Assembly: GCA_038049695.1 (NCBI GenBank)
Contig: CP142452.1
Location: 51,418,501 to 51,482,500, forward strand
Length of the DNA: 64,000 nt
Reading direction: 5' to 3'
Origin: Cinnamomum chago
Lineage: Eukaryota; Streptophyta; Magnoliopsida; Laurales; Lauraceae
In this document: one piece after another, positions 59,278 through 64,000 of the stretch
How positions within the stretch are numbered: the stretch's first letter is position 1
How the letters are laid out: each line of letters begins with the position of its first letter
Notes under the pieces: model-generated
The model's input: only the letters and a program-made list of their open reading frames with translations
What the model was told of the DNA's origin: nothing
The model's database searches: none
Position numbers and translations under genes: made by a program

Positions 59278-59998
59278 GCATCCTATCAAAAATCTTCTTT
59301 ACCAAGAGCATACAAAATGGTTCATTGCCTCTTTTGAGTTGATTGAACCATTTAAAAAAAAAAGCCTCATGAGTTTCCAAAAATTCAAAGCATCCAACCT
59401 CATCAACCAACTTAAGCCAAAATCTTGAAATTGACATTCCACAAAAAAAAAACAAACTCTGGTATCCTAACTTATCACATATAGCTTATTAGGTCACGAG
59501 GCCAAAACAAAAAAAATCAAATCCTGACCCCCTAGCTCGCCACATACAGCTTGTTAGGTCATAAGGTCAAAACCAAATCCGACCCCCCAATTTGTCACAT
59601 ACAGCTTGTTGGGTCACAAGGTAAAAAAAAAAAAATCAAACCCCGACCCCCTAACCTACCACATACAGCTTGTTAGGTCACAAGGTAAAAAAAAAAAAAA
59701 GCCAAAAAATCCTCTTGACCGCCTAATGTGCCACATACAACCCTTAGGTTCACAAGGTCAAAAAGGAAAATCCTAAATCCAAAAATCCGACTCCCTCATG
59801 TCATTTTCAAAACTTTACTTTGAGATGATACGCGATCCCTCTCACTACCATAAAATCCCCTTGGAAACTCAAAATGCTATCGAAAAAAGAAAAAAATGCT
59901 CAAAGGCTCTTGGTCAAATCAGAAGCTCTCCTTCAAGTTTCTATTCAAAGCACATCGACTCCAAAAGCTACTTGTCGATGTACCTCGAGGGGGGCATT
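59278..59998 (+). other. Tat 3' untranslated sequence, last part, with polypurine tract
   Basis: Tat sequence resumes after the copia target duplication (GCATC). It holds a tandem array (59460-59765), no accepted gene, and ends in CGAGGGGGGCATT, a polypurine-tract-like stretch directly before TGTTGACACC, the start of the 3' LTR. Confidence 0.65.
59460..59765. repeat. Tandem array of 54-74 bp units in the Tat 3' region
   Basis: Five units share CCACATACAGCTTGTTAGGT followed by CACAAGGT and a short A run; CACATA occurs at about 59477, 59543, 59597, 59659 and 59733. The length variation comes mainly from the A runs. Confidence 0.85.
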
Positions 59999-60530
59999 TG
60001 TTGACACCAAAAATGTCACTTTGCCTCTCTAACATTAAGAAGCTACATGAAGCCGCATCCTACTACAAACGGGCAATGCTACTTCAAGCATCAGATCTTG
60101 TCAGAATCAAACAAAAACTGTAAAATCCTTCAAGACTGCCAAAAGAGGGGTACTGTTAGGGATTTTGTGTATTGCAATTTGATGGATGCATTATCATTTT
60201 AGCATCATTTGAATTTTCACACATGCATTGATTTAGAAAATCTTGAAATCTTGATTTACACATGCATTGGTTTTAGACTTGTAGAAATATTGAATTATGC
60301 ATGTTTTGATTTTAAACTTGGATGCATTTATATTTGAAAAGAAGTTTTATCAAATCAAGATAGCCTATGTTTTATATCTTTCAAATCATTTTAGGCTTTT
60401 TATGTTTCATGTTTTTAAACCTCTTAGTTTGATTTAAAACATGATTCCAAGCTTTATTCAGTGGCCCAAAAGTTCCCACAAGAAATCACTTTGAAAAATG
60501 TAATTTTAGGGAATTTTGGTCCCAGGCCTA

Positions 60531-60705
60531 GGTCGACCCGCAGTGTGGCCGGTCGACCGGCCCAGGGGACCTGGTCGACCGCGCCCAGGGGACCTGGTCG
60601 ACCGCGCCCACTGCGAGTTGACCGGGTAAAGAGCCGTTGCTACTTTTTCAAATGGTCAGTTTTATGACAGTTGAAGGCCAGGTCGACCGAGGACTAGCCG
60701 TTGGG
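60531..60705 (+). promoter_or_regulatory. GGTCGACC palindrome cluster just upstream of the SIRE TATA box
   Basis: Six GGTCGACC-type words in about 175 bases, including two copies of a unit of about 22 bases (GGTCGACCGCGCCCAGGGGA). The cluster is GC-rich in an AT-rich LTR and ends about 12 bases before the TATA box, so it may be a control region. This is an inference from position. Confidence 0.5.
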
Positions 60706-60716
60706 CAGTTTTTGGC

Positions 60717-60724
60717 TATAAAAT
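60717..60724 (+). promoter_or_regulatory. TATA box of the SIRE-like LTR
   Basis: TATAAAAT preceded by TTTTTGGC. The same site, inverted, occurs in the other SIRE LTRs (near 38667 and 44955). Confidence 0.6.
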
Positions 60725-63482
60725 GAAGTTCATTCCTTTGCAAAAGTTAGAGATTTTTAAGCCATCCTTCAGGTGTTTGGAGACAAGACAAAGGGGATGA
60801 ACTAAGAGAGACCAAGGGGTCATTTGGGAAGCTAAAGCTTGGATTAATGAAGTTAAATCTCTAAGTAAGCTTCACCTTTCTTAATCATATGTTATATGCT
60901 TTGTTTAAATTATTGGTAAATGAATTTTAGCATTATAACTATGATGTGTTGAATCCATTTTTCTTTTAATCTTTGATCTAAGTTAGATTGGATTCTTCAA
61001 TTTGATTTCAATCCAAGTTTGTTTCAAACTCTTCTTTAATCATGCTTAGCCAAAATCTTTGATTTTTTTATAGCATGATTCATTCACTTGGTTGAATCTT
61101 TATTTGTTGTTTTCATTCATTTGAACTTTAGTTAAATTTGTTTAGTTTTGAAAACAACATTGCACATGCATCACATGTTTAGAGCTAATTAATTTCATAC
61201 AACTTGTGAACCTTTGATTTTCATATCATTAACAAGTTTATATCCATACATGTGATTTGCATTTCACTTCAATCAAATCCTTTTATGTGCCTTAAACTTC
61301 TAAATGCTTTAAGCATATATTAATTGAGCTTTGTTTTTAACTTGATTGAAGTTATCACGCACACACATCATGAGCATACATCTTTGCATTCATTTAGTGT
61401 TTGTGTGAGTTAGTTTTTCACTTTCCTATCCGCCTATTTTAGAGGCAAATATATTGAGCTTAAATTGTATCTCTTTGAGTGTTTGTGTAGACACTTCTTT
61501 AAGAGAAATCTTTTTCTTGTAAAGGTTATTGCTTAGCCTAAGAAAAGCATTGTGTAAAGGTTATTGCTTAGCCTAAGAAAAGCATAGTGTAAAGGTTATT
61601 GCTTAGCCTAGAAAAGCACATTGATAGGTTATTGCTTAGACTAGAAAAGCACATTGTTAAAGGTTATTGCTTAGCCTATTGGAAATATAGATAGTGGAAA
61701 TCCGGTGGGGTGATTGGATCACAAGCCGGTAGTGGATGTAGGCATTGAGGCCGAACCACTATAAATCCTTGTGTGATGGTGTTTGCTTTGTGGTGATTGT
61801 TTTTATTAAGCTTCCGCATTTTGTTTGATAATCATCACTTGTGACTAGTTTATTTTAAAGAAGTTAAAATTGGTCTAAATTGGTCACATATTGTAGCTCA
61901 CCCTATTCACCCCCCTCTAGGGTTAGGACCCAGGACTTTCAGGTACATCTGAAGTTTCGGGCCATTCCGATATCATTTGGCCTAACTTCACTCCTCCAAC
62001 AGCTGAGCAAGCACTCCTGGCGGCGATGGTGTCGAAGACATCAAAACTTCCATCAGAGCCTACGGATGGTCTCAAAATACCTCCAAAAGGCTCCATACCA
62101 AATTTCAAGTCAAATCGATAATATGTTTGACCCTCCATCAACCCTCGAGTAGTAAAATCAAGCCTCTCGGATGTGAGAATCACCGAGGCCATCACCCATC
62201 AAACAGAGCACATGGGTGGCTTTAAAATGCTTCCAAAGGGTTGCACGTCAAATTTCAGGTTATTCCAACAACGTTTGACCCGACTTTGACGCTCCGAAGC
62301 AAAATCGAGGCTACCGACGGTGGACCACCCCGGGACCATGACATCCAAATCGGAGCTAATGGATCATCTAAAAAGGACTCCAATAGGATCCCTATCAAAT
62401 TCCAAGTCAATCGGACATTGGGTTGACCAGACATCAAAACGCGGCATCTTCCCTGCGGCAAAGCCAAGTCTACTGGCGACGAAACCCCACGCAACTTCAA
62501 AATTCAGATAAAAGCCCATGGCTGGTCCTATCTACTGCTTAGGAGGCTTCACCTCAAATTTCAGGTCATTCCGACATCGTTTGACCTAGTTTTGAATCTT
62601 GATGGAAAATCGGCTATAAAGTCTTCGACTTCTCCAAAAAATAGGAAACTTTGTTCTCCGATTTGCACGACTTCTCGTCAGGTTTCTTTAGGAGAATCAA
62701 GCCAATAAATGAGGAGAAATTTCAAGGAAATTACAGGAGAAAAAATGATCGAAAAAGATCGAAAAATGGCCGAGAAACGGCGATCATGGAAATCCGGGTC
62801 GCCGGATTTTTCTTCGGGTGGCCCGTTTTCCGCCCCTTTCGCGTTTCAGGAGTTCCAACCTCTGTGGTTTTCCAAAACTCTGATTTTTTATGCTCGAAAT
62901 CAACTGACCTTCATCAACATCTCAGATCCGCCGTCGAGAAGATGGAATCGTCATTGATCGCTTCAAGATCGCCAACCGGCTGACTAAGAAAGTACACTTT
63001 CTGTCCGACCGATCGAGAAATCGACAAGATAGATGTTACCGGCCTGCTGATATCAACCAATGTCCGAAGTTGTATCGCCATCTGACATCAATAACATGTG
63101 GATCCATCGGCGATCATCACAAGAAGAATTCCAAAAGACGCGGCACGACCCGCGACTCTTCAAATGCCCTGGCTACCACTTAATGTTGTTAATTGACCCG
63201 TTTTATGACGACTTAATGCGGTCATTAACCCATTATTTTGGACGGCTCAATCAAAATCAAGCAAATAGGAGTTACAAATTCAAGTAATCATGGCATTAGT
63301 ACCATGAAACTCCCCTCATCATGGAGATTAAGGGCAATTAAATGTCCATCATCCTCCACCGGCCAATCACAAGCCAGGAAAAAGGAGTTACAAAATCAAG
63401 AAGTAAAAATTTGTAACTCCTCTCATCATGGAGCATCAATACCATCAATGCTCATAAACCCACCCTATGGCCACCAAAAGCC

Positions 63483-63490
63483 TATAAAAG
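63483..63490 (+). promoter_or_regulatory. TATA box of the Tat 3' LTR
   Basis: TATAAAAG followed by GGGG, then a CT-rich stretch (CTCTCACTCTCGCTTTCTCG) that resembles a plant transcription start region. Confidence 0.6.
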
Positions 63491-64000
63491 GGGGGTCATT
63501 CCAAGAAGAAAAGGTCTCTCACTCTCGCTTTCTCGCTCTCTCTGTCTCCGCCCCCAGAAAAAGCAAAGAGAAAAAATTCAAGAAAAACCCCAAAGAATTC
63601 TCGAAGAAATCCTACTACTCTGCTGCAAAAACACCACAAGGTGATCGAAGTCTCTTAGGAGGCCAACCCCCCCCCCCCCTCCAAGGTCCTTTCTCCTTCT
63701 ATCCAACATGGGCTAAAAGCGGTTCTTCAGCCCGTTTACTCGATTTTTTATTGGATATGGGACTTCCCCTTGGTCTTTATCCTCTAAAAAACTGAGGTCC
63801 AAGCCAAGCGAAAGAATCAAAGCATCAAGTGTTCTTATCTGAAGGACGATGGCGAAGTCCACACGTGACTTGCGACCGTCGATCTGAACGAGTCCCCATA
63901 ATCTCTTGAGAAGTCAGATCCATTTTCTCACTTTTCTATTGTATTTTGTATTCTTTGTAAAGAGACAAAAAATCACATTTGTTGTCTTTTATTATTGATA

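Larger units (their letters stand above)
60154..61941 (+). mobile_element. SIRE-like solo LTR, subtype I, complete
   Basis: TGTTAGGGATTTTG to CCAGGACTTTCA, 1788 bp, with a perfect target duplication GGTAC (60149-60153 and 61942-61946). A palindrome cluster, a TATA box (60717) and the 34-bp GGTTATTGCTTAGCC array (61520-61685) are in order. It inserted in the Tat 3' LTR. It is the best reference copy of this LTR. Confidence 0.9.
20377..64000 (+). mobile_element. Tat-lineage Ty3/gypsy element, interrupted by nested insertions
   Basis: Parts in order: gag and linker (20377-25300), protease with G-patch (25314-26500), RT (about 26990-27660), RNase H (27930-28400), second archaeal-type RNase H (28460-28880), integrase (29160-30255), tandem array and antisense ORF (30620-31661), 3' untranslated sequence (to 33056, resuming 59278-59998), polypurine tract (about 59986-59998) and 3' LTR (59999 to at least 64000, starting TGTTGACACC). 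The dual RNase H defines the Tat/Ogre branch. The 5' LTR and the start of gag are missing. It carries a copia LTR in the gag-linker region, a whole nested copia complex in its 3' untranslated region and a solo SIRE LTR in its 3' LTR. Broken: well over ten breaks in its coding parts. It is an old element. Confidence 0.85.
59999..64000 (+). repeat. 3' LTR of the Tat element, interrupted, running to the window end
   Basis: Starts TGTTGACACCAAAAATGTCA. It is split by a solo SIRE LTR (60154-61941) and continues from 61942. It contains repeated TTTCAGGTCATTCCGACATC-like words (61948, 62250, 62560) and a TATA box (63483), with a poly-C run at 63668. The far end is not certain to be inside the window. 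The open frame at 63238-63795 overlaps the TATA box and is not accepted as a gene. Confidence 0.7.

Noticed and set aside
63238-63795. 185-codon plus-strand open frame near the window end
   Set aside because: It spans the TATA box and CT-rich start region of the Tat LTR; no domain, and the composition is that of an LTR.

Overview
This window looks like a transposon-rich, intergenic part of a flowering-plant genome, most likely a eudicot. The evidence is the set of plant-specific element lineages: Ty3/gypsy Tekay-like with chromodomain, Ty3/gypsy Tat with a second RNase H, Ty1/copia SIRE-like and Ty1/copia Angela-like, plus a CACTA DNA transposon. The background is AT-rich and non-coding. The species cannot be named from the sequence. 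All statements on similarity are by eye.

Layout. Bases 1-3395 are the only stretch with a recognisable host-type gene: a small two-exon, cysteine-rich secreted protein on the minus strand (1338-1810), whose exon frames do not agree. Bases 3396-7424 are the right-hand part of a CACTA transposon: two exons of a Transposase_24-type protein, five subterminal repeats of about 193 bp and a terminal inverted repeat ending at 7424. Bases 7425-14948 hold the 3' half of a Tekay-like gypsy element on the minus strand. Its LTR is interrupted by a partial SIRE LTR and by a 2-kb patchwork (10000-11966) of unrelated fragments, including a FAR1-related zinc finger. Bases 14949-20376 hold a truncated Angela-like LTR and a SIRE-like element that lacks pol.

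From 20377 to the end of the window the host sequence is one large Tat-lineage gypsy element on the plus strand (gag, protease, G-patch, RT, RNase H, second RNase H, integrase, antisense ORF, tandem arrays, 3' LTR). Its 3' untranslated region was split by an Angela-like copia element (33057-59277). That copia in turn carries a pol-less SIRE-like element in its 5' LTR (34337-45484) and Tekay-type solo LTRs in its leader and in its RT region. The SIRE-like element carries a further Tekay solo LTR. The nesting is four levels deep and is supported by target-site duplications.

No host gene network can be read here; the elements act on one another as insertion targets. The most interesting signals are: a SIRE element whose two LTRs belong to two different subtypes despite a perfect target duplication; clusters of short GC-rich palindromes, with a different word per family, at the control or leader regions of three unrelated LTR families; a 238-bp near-identical host duplication flanking a lone copia LTR; an antisense ORF in the Tat element that reads through a tandem array with a codon-multiple period; and the fragment patchwork at 10000-11966.
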